Source: Lactiplantibacillus paraplantarum
Lineage (GTDB): Bacteria > Bacillota > Bacilli > Lactobacillales > Lactobacillaceae
Direction of reading: 5' to 3'
NCBI RefSeq assembly: GCF_003641145.1
Contig: NZ_CP032744.1
Location: 186,001-250,000, forward strand
Length of the DNA stretch: 64,000 nucleotides
This document shows positions 44,547 through 53,360 of this stretch, piece by piece. A program made the position numbers and the translations under genes. The stretch's first letter is position 1; every line of letters begins with the position of its first letter. A model generated the notes under the pieces. It made no database searches. It had not been told where the DNA came from and was given only the letters and a program-made list of their open reading frames with translations.

Positions 44547-44602
44547 GGATATTGATAAAATTAATATGTATAGAACCAATAATTTTAAAATTGTGAAAAA
44601 AA

Positions 44603-44642
44603 GACCTGTCAGCAAATTCAAATCAAAGTTTGTTGACGGGCC
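44603..44642. terminator. Bidirectional terminator
   Basis: GACCTGTCAGCAAA pairs with TTTGTTGACGGGCC (several G-U). A T-run lies on the minus side (T7) and a weaker one on the plus side, so it serves both convergent transcripts. Confidence 0.8.
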
Positions 44643-44731
44643 TATCTTTTGTATTAGAAGAAATAATCATTTGAGTGCGTACTAACTATTTTAATTTTAC
44701 GGGTCTACAGGGCAAATCTATTGCTCCAAAG

Positions 44732-46492
44732 TTAGCTAGAATGCTTGTGGAATCGAATCTTAAAAATGACTGTCGAAATCAGCGTTAAGATCCATGCACA
44801 GATGGATAAGATAATAGAATCATGTGTAAGTGCAGACATTTGATAATTTAGCAATACTGTATTAGTGCCTCGTTTAGCGAACACTAATGGGTTGCCAATA
44901 GCATTTGTTTTTAGATGTGTCGTTGTTATACCGTTCAGTTTTACTTGGCTATGTTGATAGGTCACTATGGGTAAATAAACAGATTTATTATTGTGTGAAT
45001 GCCAGGTTAATTTAAGAGTACCGTTATTGATCACTTGCTTATTAAATTGCTTTTTGTTAATAATATTTTTCTCAACTAAACTATAAGGATGCATTTTCAA
45101 ATAATGTTGAGCATCAATCCTTGTATAAGTTGGTAAATAATCTGGGGTTGATTTCTCAACAGTTTTTACTCCATCACTGAGATTATTAGACCTAAATGCG
45201 CGACGAACCTTATCTGCACTGATTTTTTTTTGATTAGTGATTGCGTTAGTTGCACTAATTGGCTGGTCAGAATGCCAGATAGATGCCAAATCTGATACGT
45301 TGACGTAAGCATTGAAAGTGGTGAAACAAATCCCCAATATTAGACTTCCTCGAATGCCAGAAATAAAACTGTTGTGCTTATTTAACAGTTCGGTGCAACT
45401 GATACTTAATGCAACTAATAAGAATATTGCAGCAACACCTCTCATACGAGAAGGAAATTGTAATAATGTTGTTAATTGTGGAATGGATTTGCTAAGCGCA
45501 TTCCACAACATTAACCGTGAAGATAAAACTAAAAAGAATATACCGATTAAAGTAAATACCTGGTTGTTTTTCGATGTTTGCTTAAAATGAATAATTGTGT
45601 AAATGATTTGGGCCAAAAAAAGTACTGATAAAACTATCCCTAGTTGTGTTTCAGTTTCAGATTGAAATGATAGCTTAATTGCAGCTGCATCAATATTCAT
45701 GGTAGGCCAGGTAGATAATAAATGATTTCCAGAATATACTTCGAATAAACCGCCCCAAACATTGAGCGTTAGGATAAAAGCTAAAAGGGCTGCAGCAAAA
45801 ACACGTACCAAAAGAGCAATTTTTTTGGTGCTAGATATGAAGCCAATAATAAATAAGAAAAGTAGCGCAATTGTTGTAAAAATGACGCTTAAAAAGTGTG
45901 TTTGAATTAATAGTGCCATTGAGATGCCAAGACCAATAATATTTACTTTATTAGTATCATCGAGAAAATCAACTGCATATTTGAGGATATACGGAATTAA
46001 GACCAATCCAAATGATGTAAAGTGTTGGTTTAGAACCCAGCCTGTAATAGAGATACTTGTCATAAATAGAATCCCGGAGATGATTGCAAAATCTTGATTA
46101 GAGTGTAATCGTTTGGAAAGCGAGTAGACGCCATATGCAGCGGTCACCAAGATAAGTAGATCAACAGCTAATTGGAATTTTAGCCAGCTACCTAATAACA
46201 TTAATAGTAATCCCATTAAGTAGCTAACGAAAGGACCATATAGTGGTGTGATAATTCGACCCGCTTGTTGAAACCCATAGTTCGCTTGGAAATAATTAAA
46301 GTTTTTATTGGCTATTTGCTCAGCTGTATCAAAAAAACGATTAAAGTGAAATATTGAGTCTGACCCGAGGACCATGCTCTTTGTTAGAATTTGTGGCAAT
46401 AGAATGATCAGCCCAATAACGATAAATAGTGCGAGGGCTTTCAGATCTGTAAAGTGGTCATTTCTTGAAAATATTTTTTTGCTTGTGATTAT
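44732..46492 (-). CDS. Large polytopic membrane protein (PTPS-related / GT-C like), probable AUA start
   Basis: Membrane protein with about ten helices and an extracellular C-terminal beta-rich part before a last helix. It is homologous to the next gene upstream (FNYFQANYGFQQAGRIITPLYGPF against FSFINLYSFQQAGRIVNSLYSPL, parts). The family (6-pyruvoyl-tetrahydropterin synthase-related, GT-C-like) may transfer sugars to wall polymers. The first standard start in frame (TTG, 46399) would drop the first membrane helix. The frame continues upstream as ITSKKIFSRNDHFTDLKAL to an ATA codon at 46490-46492, seven bases after AAGGAG, which is the best-placed initiation point. An A-to-G change would make it ATG. 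Confidence 0.7.
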   Translation of the reverse strand: MITSKKIFSRNDHFTDLKALALFIVIGLIILLPQILTKSMVLGSDSIFHFNRFFDTAEQIANKNFNYFQANYGFQQAGRIITPLYGPFVSYLMGLLLMLLGSWLKFQLAVDLLILVTAAYGVYSLSKRLHSNQDFAIISGILFMTSISITGWVLNQHFTSFGLVLIPYILKYAVDFLDDTNKVNIIGLGISMALLIQTHFLSVIFTTIALLFLFIIGFISSTKKIALLVRVFAAALLAFILTLNVWGGLFEVYSGNHLLSTWPTMNIDAAAIKLSFQSETETQLGIVLSVLFLAQIIYTIIHFKQTSKNNQVFTLIGIFFLVLSSRLMLWNALSKSIPQLTTLLQFPSRMRGVAAIFLLVALSISCTELLNKHNSFISGIRGSLILGICFTTFNAYVNVSDLASIWHSDQPISATNAITNQKKISADKVRRAFRSNNLSDGVKTVEKSTPDYLPTYTRIDAQHYLKMHPYSLVEKNIINKKQFNKQVINNGTLKLTWHSHNNKSVYLPIVTYQHSQVKLNGITTTHLKTNAIGNPLVFAKRGTNTVLLNYQMSALTHDSIILSICAWILTLISTVIFKIRFHKHSS

Positions 46493-46582
46493 TTTTCAAC
46501 TCCTTGTAAGCGTTAGATGGCATGTTATATAAAATATAGTAACTGATAATATGAGTTTAAAGTTATTTATTTTTAACATGTA

Positions 46583-48340
46583 TTAGTTTTTTAGTGACTT
46601 GGTTAGAGGAACTTTGATCAAGGAAACTAATATTAGGACGATTACCCAAGCGATGTAGCTGATTGTTTTACTAAGGACCGTCAGATGACTTGGCACATAA
46701 CGAATAGTTAAAATATTACGTCCACGTTGTTGATGAACAGTTATATTACCTATCCAATTGCGAGTAATCTGTTTTTGAGATAGGCGGGTACCGTTGAGCG
46801 TTAGTATGGATCGTTGGTAAGCGACCACGGGGATAACTCGTGACTTGGCAACCGTAGATTTCCAGGTCAATCGTATTCCACTGTGAATAACATGATACTT
46901 AAATAGATGCTGTTGTTCAGAGAAGCTTTGTCGATACTTCCGGTAAACTGCTTTGTAAGCATCAGGATCATTTTTGATTCTTTTGGAAACTGGCATATAA
47001 TCTGGAACCGTTCGATCTATAGCTTTGATTAAGTTTCCAATGTGACGCGTATGAAATTTAGGCTGTAATTGTGTTATGGTGGTCAATTCTGTATGAACAT
47101 TTTGAGGACTAGTTCCAATCCCTTGAGCTAGAGTTGTATTTGGATCCATTATCGAATGGATATTCTGGGCAACTCTTTGTGTACAGAGGCTAAGTGATAG
47201 AATCCCCAGAAAAACACTGATTGCCAATAATCCTTGATGCAGTGAGACAGACTTCGTGTTCCGAGCTGTGTCATAGTAGATTAGAGCTGCCGAGAGCATT
47301 ATGAAAGGATCGGCTATTAAGGTTATGCGGCTCGGCATCTGGAGGAAGGACTGCAGGAATGGCATTGAGTTCTGCACGATATCCCAAGGGAAAAAATTAG
47401 TACTGAGAAGAAGGTAAAACAAAGATACACTGACAAATAGTTTAGTAAATGGTAAGAGTCGTGACCAGAAGAGGATCAGTCCGGTTAACATCGCATAGGC
47501 AATGATTGTTAAAACAATATCGCTATTAGAGTAAACGCTAGTATAAATGGGTTGTAAGACTCGACTAGCGTGGTCCATCAAGTCCATGCCGACAGGTGCG
47601 ATTAAAGTATTGCCATGATAGACTTCAAACATCGGTATTAAGGCGTTCAAACTTAGGATAAGGGCTAATAGAACACCAGCCAAGAAGTTTAGACTAGTGT
47701 ATAACTTTTTCCTGGACTGCCAGATTCCATGAATAAAGAAAGGAATTAAAAAAGGTAAAAACATACCAATTGTGAGGACTTGGAACTGTGCAAGGAGACC
47801 AACAAAAATCCCTAATTTTAGCATGGATGGTAATGACCAATCTCCATGATATAGATCTAAGATTGGCCCAATAAAGATTGGCAATAATGATACGGCAATT
47901 GAACGCCACATGATTCCAAATAAGAAACCGTAAACAGCACTAGAACTCAGAAAAATGACGCTTAAGGCAATGGCTAACTTGGGTGGAAGTCGTAGTTTTT
48001 GAGCAGCGTTGTACATGAGATAGCCGCCTAGAAAGTAAACAATGAATAACGTAATGATTTGAAAACGAAACCAATTGCCAACTAGTAATAATAGTGCACC
48101 ACAGAGGACCGCAACTAATGGACTATAGAGACTGTTGACAATGCGCCCGGCTTGTTGGAAAGAATAGAGGTTAATAAAGCTAAAGTTATGGTTTTTGAGC
48201 TGCATGGCAGCTTCATAAATTCGACTATATTGAAAAGGACCATCAACGCCGTATAACGCCTGATGATTGAGTAAAAGTGGACTAATTATAAATAATGTGG
48301 CTAATCCGATGATGATAATGGCGGTTCTATTTTTGTGCAT
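46583..48340 (-). CDS. Large polytopic membrane protein (PTPS-related / GT-C like)
   Basis: About 585 residues from the ATG at 48340 (AAAGGA somewhat far upstream; an ATG five codons earlier is the alternative). The first helix (TAIIIIGLATLFIISPLLL) is followed by GVDGPFQYSRIYEAA, like the catalytic Asp loop of GT-C enzymes, then about ten helices and a C-terminal beta-rich domain (ILTLNGTRLSQ). It is a tandem paralogue of the following gene, 90 bases apart. A role in wall glycopolymer decoration is plausible; nothing here proves it. Confidence 0.75.
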   Translation of the reverse strand: MHKNRTAIIIIGLATLFIISPLLLNHQALYGVDGPFQYSRIYEAAMQLKNHNFSFINLYSFQQAGRIVNSLYSPLVAVLCGALLLLVGNWFRFQIITLFIVYFLGGYLMYNAAQKLRLPPKLAIALSVIFLSSSAVYGFLFGIMWRSIAVSLLPIFIGPILDLYHGDWSLPSMLKLGIFVGLLAQFQVLTIGMFLPFLIPFFIHGIWQSRKKLYTSLNFLAGVLLALILSLNALIPMFEVYHGNTLIAPVGMDLMDHASRVLQPIYTSVYSNSDIVLTIIAYAMLTGLILFWSRLLPFTKLFVSVSLFYLLLSTNFFPWDIVQNSMPFLQSFLQMPSRITLIADPFIMLSAALIYYDTARNTKSVSLHQGLLAISVFLGILSLSLCTQRVAQNIHSIMDPNTTLAQGIGTSPQNVHTELTTITQLQPKFHTRHIGNLIKAIDRTVPDYMPVSKRIKNDPDAYKAVYRKYRQSFSEQQHLFKYHVIHSGIRLTWKSTVAKSRVIPVVAYQRSILTLNGTRLSQKQITRNWIGNITVHQQRGRNILTIRYVPSHLTVLSKTISYIAWVIVLILVSLIKVPLTKSLKN

Positions 48341-48595
48341 GAGTGATAATAACATCCTTTCGTTTAAGTCGTGTTTATTGATGTAATCAATTGGAAATTG
48401 CACCTGATTGAATGACACAGTTGGATAAGCCGTTGCACTGCTTAAGATGACTGACATGTTTAACTATATCAGTTTTGTATATCCGAAACCACTGGATGTT
48501 AGGTTAAATGATACCTCATGTAATTAATGGTAGTTGGAATAATAACCAGCTATAAAATGAGACGCTAATAAAAAAAGGTAATAAATGATTTCGAC
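48341..48595. other. Intergenic region upstream of the trehalose regulator
   Basis: Presumably holds the promoter of the membrane-protein pair. AT-rich, with no ORF that has a ribosome site and no terminator. Confidence 0.4.
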
Positions 48596-48611
48596 ACATG
48601 TCTAGACTTGA
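48596..48611 (+). promoter_or_regulatory. Upstream TreR operator candidate
   Basis: ACATGTCTAGACTTGA resembles the dyad within the treR promoter (ACTTGT-CTAA-ACAAGT) about 60 bp away, which suggests repression by a looped pair of sites. Confidence 0.4.
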
Positions 48612-48657
48612 TCTGCCGGGTGTGATATACAAACGTCATTGGATTATTACTTAAACA

Positions 48658-48686
48658 TTGACAACTTGTCTAAACAAGTCTATATT
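48658..48686 (+). promoter_or_regulatory. treR operon promoter with operator in the spacer
   Basis: TTGACA (48658-48663), 17 bp, TATATT (48681-48686). A perfect ACTTGT-CTAA-ACAAGT dyad (48664-48679) fills the spacer, so a bound repressor would block polymerase directly. Confidence 0.75.
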
Positions 48687-48720
48687 CGTAAATGAAAACG
48701 ATAACAAAGAGGTGGTTGCC

Positions 48721-49440
48721 GTGAATAAAGCGGCCTTAGTTTATCAAGATTTGCTCCAAAAAATTGATGCGGAAGTTTATCCGCTTGGCAGTTACTTGCC
48801 GAGTGAACATCAGCTTTGTGAGCTATATGGCATTTCACGCGAGACCGGGCGCAAGGCGTTAGCAACGCTAGCGGAGGATGGTTATATTCAGAAAATTCGT
48901 GGTAAGGGTTCGATTGTGATCGAGCATCGCCAGTATGAATTCCCAGTCTCTGGCATTGTTAGTTATAAAGAATTAGCCGAGAAATTACACATTAGGACGC
49001 AAAACATTGTTTATGATTATCAACCTGATGCAACATTACCGGTTGCTGATTTTACATCACTCGGTACGGAATTAACGGAAGCGCCGGTGACAGCTATTAA
49101 ACGGGTTCGAGTGATTGATGGCGAACCAGCAATTATTGATAAGGATTATATTTTGAAGTCAGTTGTCCCGGAAGTTCCGAAGCAAGCGGCTGAAGATTCA
49201 TTGTATGCGTATTTTGAAAATCAACTTGGCCTGACGATTGGTTACGCGACGAAAGAAATTACAATGGCCCCAGCGACGACCGAAGACCGCGAGCATTTAG
49301 AATTGAACAAGGGGGCCTATGTGGCAGTTGTCCGGAGTGTGACCAGTCTCACGGATGCGCGCGCCTTTCAATATACGGAATCTCGACATCGGGCCGACCG
49401 CTTTAGCTTCCGTGATTTTGCTCGGCGAACTAAAAAATAA
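48721..49440 (+). CDS. treR: Trehalose operon repressor, GntR/HutC family
   Basis: 239 residues from the GTG at 48721, five bases after AAGAGGTGG; a longer frame upstream starts inside the promoter. The N-terminal winged helix (YLPSEHQLCELYGISRETGRKALATL, parts) binds DNA. The C-terminal UTRA domain (about 90-235; IKRVRVIDGEPAIIDKDYIL) senses trehalose 6-phosphate in known homologues. First gene of the trehalose cluster, autoregulated through the dyad in its promoter. Confidence 0.92.
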   Translation: MNKAALVYQDLLQKIDAEVYPLGSYLPSEHQLCELYGISRETGRKALATLAEDGYIQKIRGKGSIVIEHRQYEFPVSGIVSYKELAEKLHIRTQNIVYDYQPDATLPVADFTSLGTELTEAPVTAIKRVRVIDGEPAIIDKDYILKSVVPEVPKQAAEDSLYAYFENQLGLTIGYATKEITMAPATTEDREHLELNKGAYVAVVRSVTSLTDARAFQYTESRHRADRFSFRDFARRTKK

Positions 49441-49464
49441 GTTGTGGTATGAGAGGAATAGGAC

Positions 49465-51108
49465 ATGAAATTATCAGAACAAGTGATTTATCAGATTTAT
49501 CCGAAGTCATTTTATGATAGCAATGGCGATGGTATCGGTGATTTACGGGGTGTTATTGAAAAAATCGACTATCTAAAAAAACTGAATGTCGACATGATTT
49601 GGTTTAATCCGTTTTTTGTCTCACCACAAAATGATAACGGTTACGACATTGCGGATTATTATCATATTGATCCCATGTTTGGCACGATGGCCGATTTCGA
49701 AGAACTCGTGGCGATACTCAAGAAAAATGGCATTGGTGTCATGCTCGACATGGTCCTGAATCACACTTCCACCGAACATGAATGGTTTCAAAAGGCATTG
49801 GCCGGTGATGAAAAGTATCAACAATTTTATTATCTTCGCCGTCCTAAAGCTGATGGCAGTTTACCGACCAACTGGGAGTCTAAGTTTGGTGGTCCAGCCT
49901 GGTCGCCATTTGGTGAGACTGGTTTGTATTATTTACATTTATATGACCCGACTCAAGCTGATTTAGATTGGCATAATCCGGCCGTACGTCAGGCATGCGC
50001 CGCCGTTGTTAATTTTTGGCGGCAAAAGGGGGTGCAGGGCTTTCGCTTTGATGTTATCAACGTTACCGGTAAGGCTGAGCAGTTGGTGGATGCACCTAAG
50101 GGGGTTCCTAGTAAAACGTTATATACCGACACTCCCATCGTTCATGATTACCTAAAGGAATTGAACGCGACTAGTTTCGGCCAGGATGCTGATAGTGTAA
50201 CGGTGGGTGAGATGTCCTCGACGACCGTTGCGAACAGTGTTGGTTATACTAATCCGGTTAATCATGAACTCTCGATGGTCTTTAATTTCCATCACTTAAA
50301 GACGGATTATGTCGATGGTCGTAAGTGGTCCCGAATGGCTTTTGACTTTCCTCGGTTGAAGCAACTATTAGATAGTTGGGCCAGTGGGATGGCTGCTGGT
50401 GGTGGCTGGCAGGCTTTATTTTGGAATAATCATGATCAGCCACGAGCACTGAATCGCTTTGGTGATGCTGGTCAGTACCGAGTCAAGTCCGCCGAAATGT
50501 TAGCGACAGTTATTCATCTCTTACGCGGCACACCGTTCATCTATATGGGTGAGGAACTCGGCATGACTGATCCGGACTATGACAACATGGCTGATTATGT
50601 GGATGTTGAAGCATTAAATGCCTATAGAGCCTTGATTCGTAGCGGGTACAGTCATCACGATGCGTTTACAATCGTTAAGACTAAAGCCCGCGATAATTCG
50701 CGGACACCGATGCAATGGGATGATAGTGCTACGGCCGGTTTTACAACTGGTAAACCGTGGTTGATACCGACTAATCAGGACACAATTAACGTTGCCCATG
50801 AATTAGCTAGTGGTGAAATATTTGACTATTATCAGCGATTAATCAAATTAAGAAAAACGATGCCGATCGTCGCAGATGGCGGGTACCAATCTTGGCGCTT
50901 AGATGACCCGCAAGTCTTCGGCTATTGGCGGACGTACCATCAGCAAAAGCTATTAGTGCTTAATAATTTCTATGGCAAGTCGACAACGGTGACACTTCCG
51001 GAAGAAATGGTCGGTGCACAGGTGTTACTTTCCAATTATCAAGATGTTAATGTCACAGCACAATTGACGTTACAACCTTATCAAGCAGTTGCGTTGTTGT
51101 TAGGTTAA
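49465..51108 (+). CDS. treA: Alpha,alpha-phosphotrehalase (trehalose-6-phosphate hydrolase)
   Basis: Splits imported trehalose 6-phosphate into glucose and glucose 6-phosphate. GH13 enzyme of 547 residues. The four conserved blocks are DMVLNHTS, GFRFDVINV (nucleophile Asp), VGEMSS (acid Glu) and FWNNHDQPR. The N-terminus QVIYQIYPKSFYDSNGDG fits subfamily 29. Lies 24 bases after treR and 16 bases before the PTS gene, so the three form an operon. Alpha-glucosidase activity on other phosphates is possible. Confidence 0.93.
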   Translation: MKLSEQVIYQIYPKSFYDSNGDGIGDLRGVIEKIDYLKKLNVDMIWFNPFFVSPQNDNGYDIADYYHIDPMFGTMADFEELVAILKKNGIGVMLDMVLNHTSTEHEWFQKALAGDEKYQQFYYLRRPKADGSLPTNWESKFGGPAWSPFGETGLYYLHLYDPTQADLDWHNPAVRQACAAVVNFWRQKGVQGFRFDVINVTGKAEQLVDAPKGVPSKTLYTDTPIVHDYLKELNATSFGQDADSVTVGEMSSTTVANSVGYTNPVNHELSMVFNFHHLKTDYVDGRKWSRMAFDFPRLKQLLDSWASGMAAGGGWQALFWNNHDQPRALNRFGDAGQYRVKSAEMLATVIHLLRGTPFIYMGEELGMTDPDYDNMADYVDVEALNAYRALIRSGYSHHDAFTIVKTKARDNSRTPMQWDDSATAGFTTGKPWLIPTNQDTINVAHELASGEIFDYYQRLIKLRKTMPIVADGGYQSWRLDDPQVFGYWRTYHQQKLLVLNNFYGKSTTVTLPEEMVGAQVLLSNYQDVNVTAQLTLQPYQAVALLLG

Positions 51109-51124
51109 GAATGGAGGAATGGGT

Positions 51125-53122
51125 ATGGCAAAGGCACAAACAGTGACAATTTTGTCACCAGTCAATGGGGACGTTATTGCATTAAGTGCGGTTAAGGATC
51201 CGGTTTTTTCAGCTGGTATGATGGGACTCGGATTTGGGATTCAACCGTCAAGTGGGGAAGTCGTTGCGCCGGTCAGTGGGAAAGTCACGATGGTGGCTGA
51301 AACGAAGCATGCGATTGGATTCACAACGCCCGATAATAATTTGGAAGTACTAGTACATCTCGGAATCGATACGGTCGATTTAAAGGGTAGTCCGTTCACG
51401 GTTCAAGTTGCCGCGGGCGATGATGTTCAGGCGGGCGATGTGATCGCCACCATGGATTTAGCGGCTATTCAAGCTGCTAATCGTCAGACAACGGTGATTT
51501 TAGCGGTGACAAACGCTAGTGATAAATTAGAATCCCTAGATGTGGCTACCGGAAAAAAAGTCGCCGGGGCCGTGACAGCCACGGGCCGACTAAACGCCAA
51601 TACGTTCAATGCTAAACGCCAGAATCGGCTACCGAAAGCAGGCAAATATGACCAGTTGGCAGCGGACATTGTGGCTAATGTTGGTGGTGTTGAGAATATC
51701 AGTAGTCTGATTCACTGCATTACTCGGTTACGTTTTTACTTGAAGGATGAAAGCCAGGCTAACGATGATGTCGTCCGGGATTTAAAAGGCGTTATTGATG
51801 TAGCCAAAGCGGGCGGTCAATATCAAGTAGTCATTGGACCTGCCGTCACGGACGTCTATGATGCAGTCATTAAACAAATTGGCCCGGAATTTTCAAATGA
51901 TTCAGAGACGGCCAAAGCCGTTGCTGAGACTGCCGCGGCAGCTCAACGACCAACAACAACGTGGGGCAGAGTTAAGTGGGGCATTAGCAGTTTAATTGGT
52001 GTCATCACAGGTTCGATGATTCCCGTCATCGGATTATTAGCCGCCTCTGGTATTTTAAAGGGGATTCTCGCGCTACTGACCACGTTCAAGGTAGTCAGCC
52101 CGACCGCACCAACGTACGTGATTATTAATGCCATGGGTGATTCGGTCTTTTACTTCTTACCAATCTTTGTCGGCTTTACGGCTGGTAAAAAGTTAGGGGC
52201 AGATCCGGTGATTATGGGAATCATTGGTGGGGTGTTGACTTATCCAGCTATTGTGACGATGGCGAGTGGTAAAGCGACGAGCACGCTCTTAGGAATGGGA
52301 ATCAATGCGGATTTCTTTGGTCTACCGGTACACGTTGCCTCGTATACGTATTCAATTTTCCCGATGATTGCGGGGGCATGGTTAGCAAGTAAGTTGGAAC
52401 CATGGTTAAAACGGGTGATTCCAACGGTATTACGAATGATTTTTGTGCCATTATTTGAAGTTGTGATTGTTTCCGGTGCGATTCTGTTATTCCTTGGCCC
52501 AATTATCACCGTACTTTCAACGGGATTGGCGAATATTATTGTGTGGGTCTACAATTTAAGTCCCGCGATTTCTGGCTTAATTATTGGTGGTTTCTATCAA
52601 GTGTTGGTAATCTTTGGGTTGCACTGGGCGGTTATTCCAATTGTGGCCAACGATATTGCAACGACGGGTCATAGTTACTTGAATGCAATTGTTTCAGCAA
52701 CAATGGTCGCTCAAGGTGGGGCGGTACTCGCGATTGCCTTGAAGTCAAAACTGGCTAATATTCAAGAACTGGCTTGGCCAGCAACGATCTCAGCCTTCTG
52801 TGGTGTTACCGAACCAGCCATGTACGGGATCAACTTGAAGTACGGCCGGGCCTTTGTGACTGCTAGTATTGGGGCGGCAGTTGGGGGCTTCTTGACCGGT
52901 TTACTACGGGTCAATATGTGGGGCTTTACCGGTGCACTAATCGGTTTCACGTCTTTCGTTAATCCGAAGGGCTTGGACTTTAGCTTTTATGGTTTCTTGA
53001 TTGCATCCGCGGCAACGATTGTCGTGTCATTCGCCTTAACCTGGATGTTTGGGTTTAAGGATGAAGATGTCAATGCGGTTAAAGTTGCACCTAAAAAGCG
53101 GCACTTGGGCGAAGCGGCGTAG
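51125..53122 (+). CDS. treB: Trehalose-type PTS permease IIABC (first of two)
   Basis: Imports and phosphorylates trehalose. 665 residues from the ATG at 51125 (GGAGG seven bases upstream; another ATG two codons earlier is too close). Domain order IIA-IIB-IIC. IIA (1-150) has the phosphohistidine His78 in VHLGIDTV, IIB (about 180-265) has Cys198 in IHCITRLRFY, and IIC (about 290-650) contains GVTEPAMYGIN. Beta-glucoside/trehalose family by sequence; trehalose specificity follows from treR-treA context. Confidence 0.9.
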   Translation: MAKAQTVTILSPVNGDVIALSAVKDPVFSAGMMGLGFGIQPSSGEVVAPVSGKVTMVAETKHAIGFTTPDNNLEVLVHLGIDTVDLKGSPFTVQVAAGDDVQAGDVIATMDLAAIQAANRQTTVILAVTNASDKLESLDVATGKKVAGAVTATGRLNANTFNAKRQNRLPKAGKYDQLAADIVANVGGVENISSLIHCITRLRFYLKDESQANDDVVRDLKGVIDVAKAGGQYQVVIGPAVTDVYDAVIKQIGPEFSNDSETAKAVAETAAAAQRPTTTWGRVKWGISSLIGVITGSMIPVIGLLAASGILKGILALLTTFKVVSPTAPTYVIINAMGDSVFYFLPIFVGFTAGKKLGADPVIMGIIGGVLTYPAIVTMASGKATSTLLGMGINADFFGLPVHVASYTYSIFPMIAGAWLASKLEPWLKRVIPTVLRMIFVPLFEVVIVSGAILLFLGPIITVLSTGLANIIVWVYNLSPAISGLIIGGFYQVLVIFGLHWAVIPIVANDIATTGHSYLNAIVSATMVAQGGAVLAIALKSKLANIQELAWPATISAFCGVTEPAMYGINLKYGRAFVTASIGAAVGGFLTGLLRVNMWGFTGALIGFTSFVNPKGLDFSFYGFLIASAATIVVSFALTWMFGFKDEDVNAVKVAPKKRHLGEAA

Positions 53123-53157
53123 TAAACATCAAGTCTAAAATAATTGATTAACGTTAG

Positions 53158-53198
53158 GACAAGCAAGGATTTTTCCGATTCGGAAGAATGCTTGCTTT
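53158..53198 (+). terminator. Terminator between the two PTS genes
   Basis: AAGCAAGGATTTTTCCGA pairs with TCGGAAGAATGCTTGCTT (few mismatches), T4 after it. It separates the second PTS gene from the treRAB transcript. Confidence 0.75.
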
Positions 53199-53360
53199 TG
53201 ATATTTAGTCGCCCTAACAAATCAGGAATTGTGATGGCAAGTCATGGTGATTAGTCTAATTGTAATGATAGAATTTTGGTGAATCATGATTAGACAGTGA
53301 ATTTAATTTTACGGATTATTGGGAATTAGGTTAAAGGTTTTATATTGGGGGATGACGATT

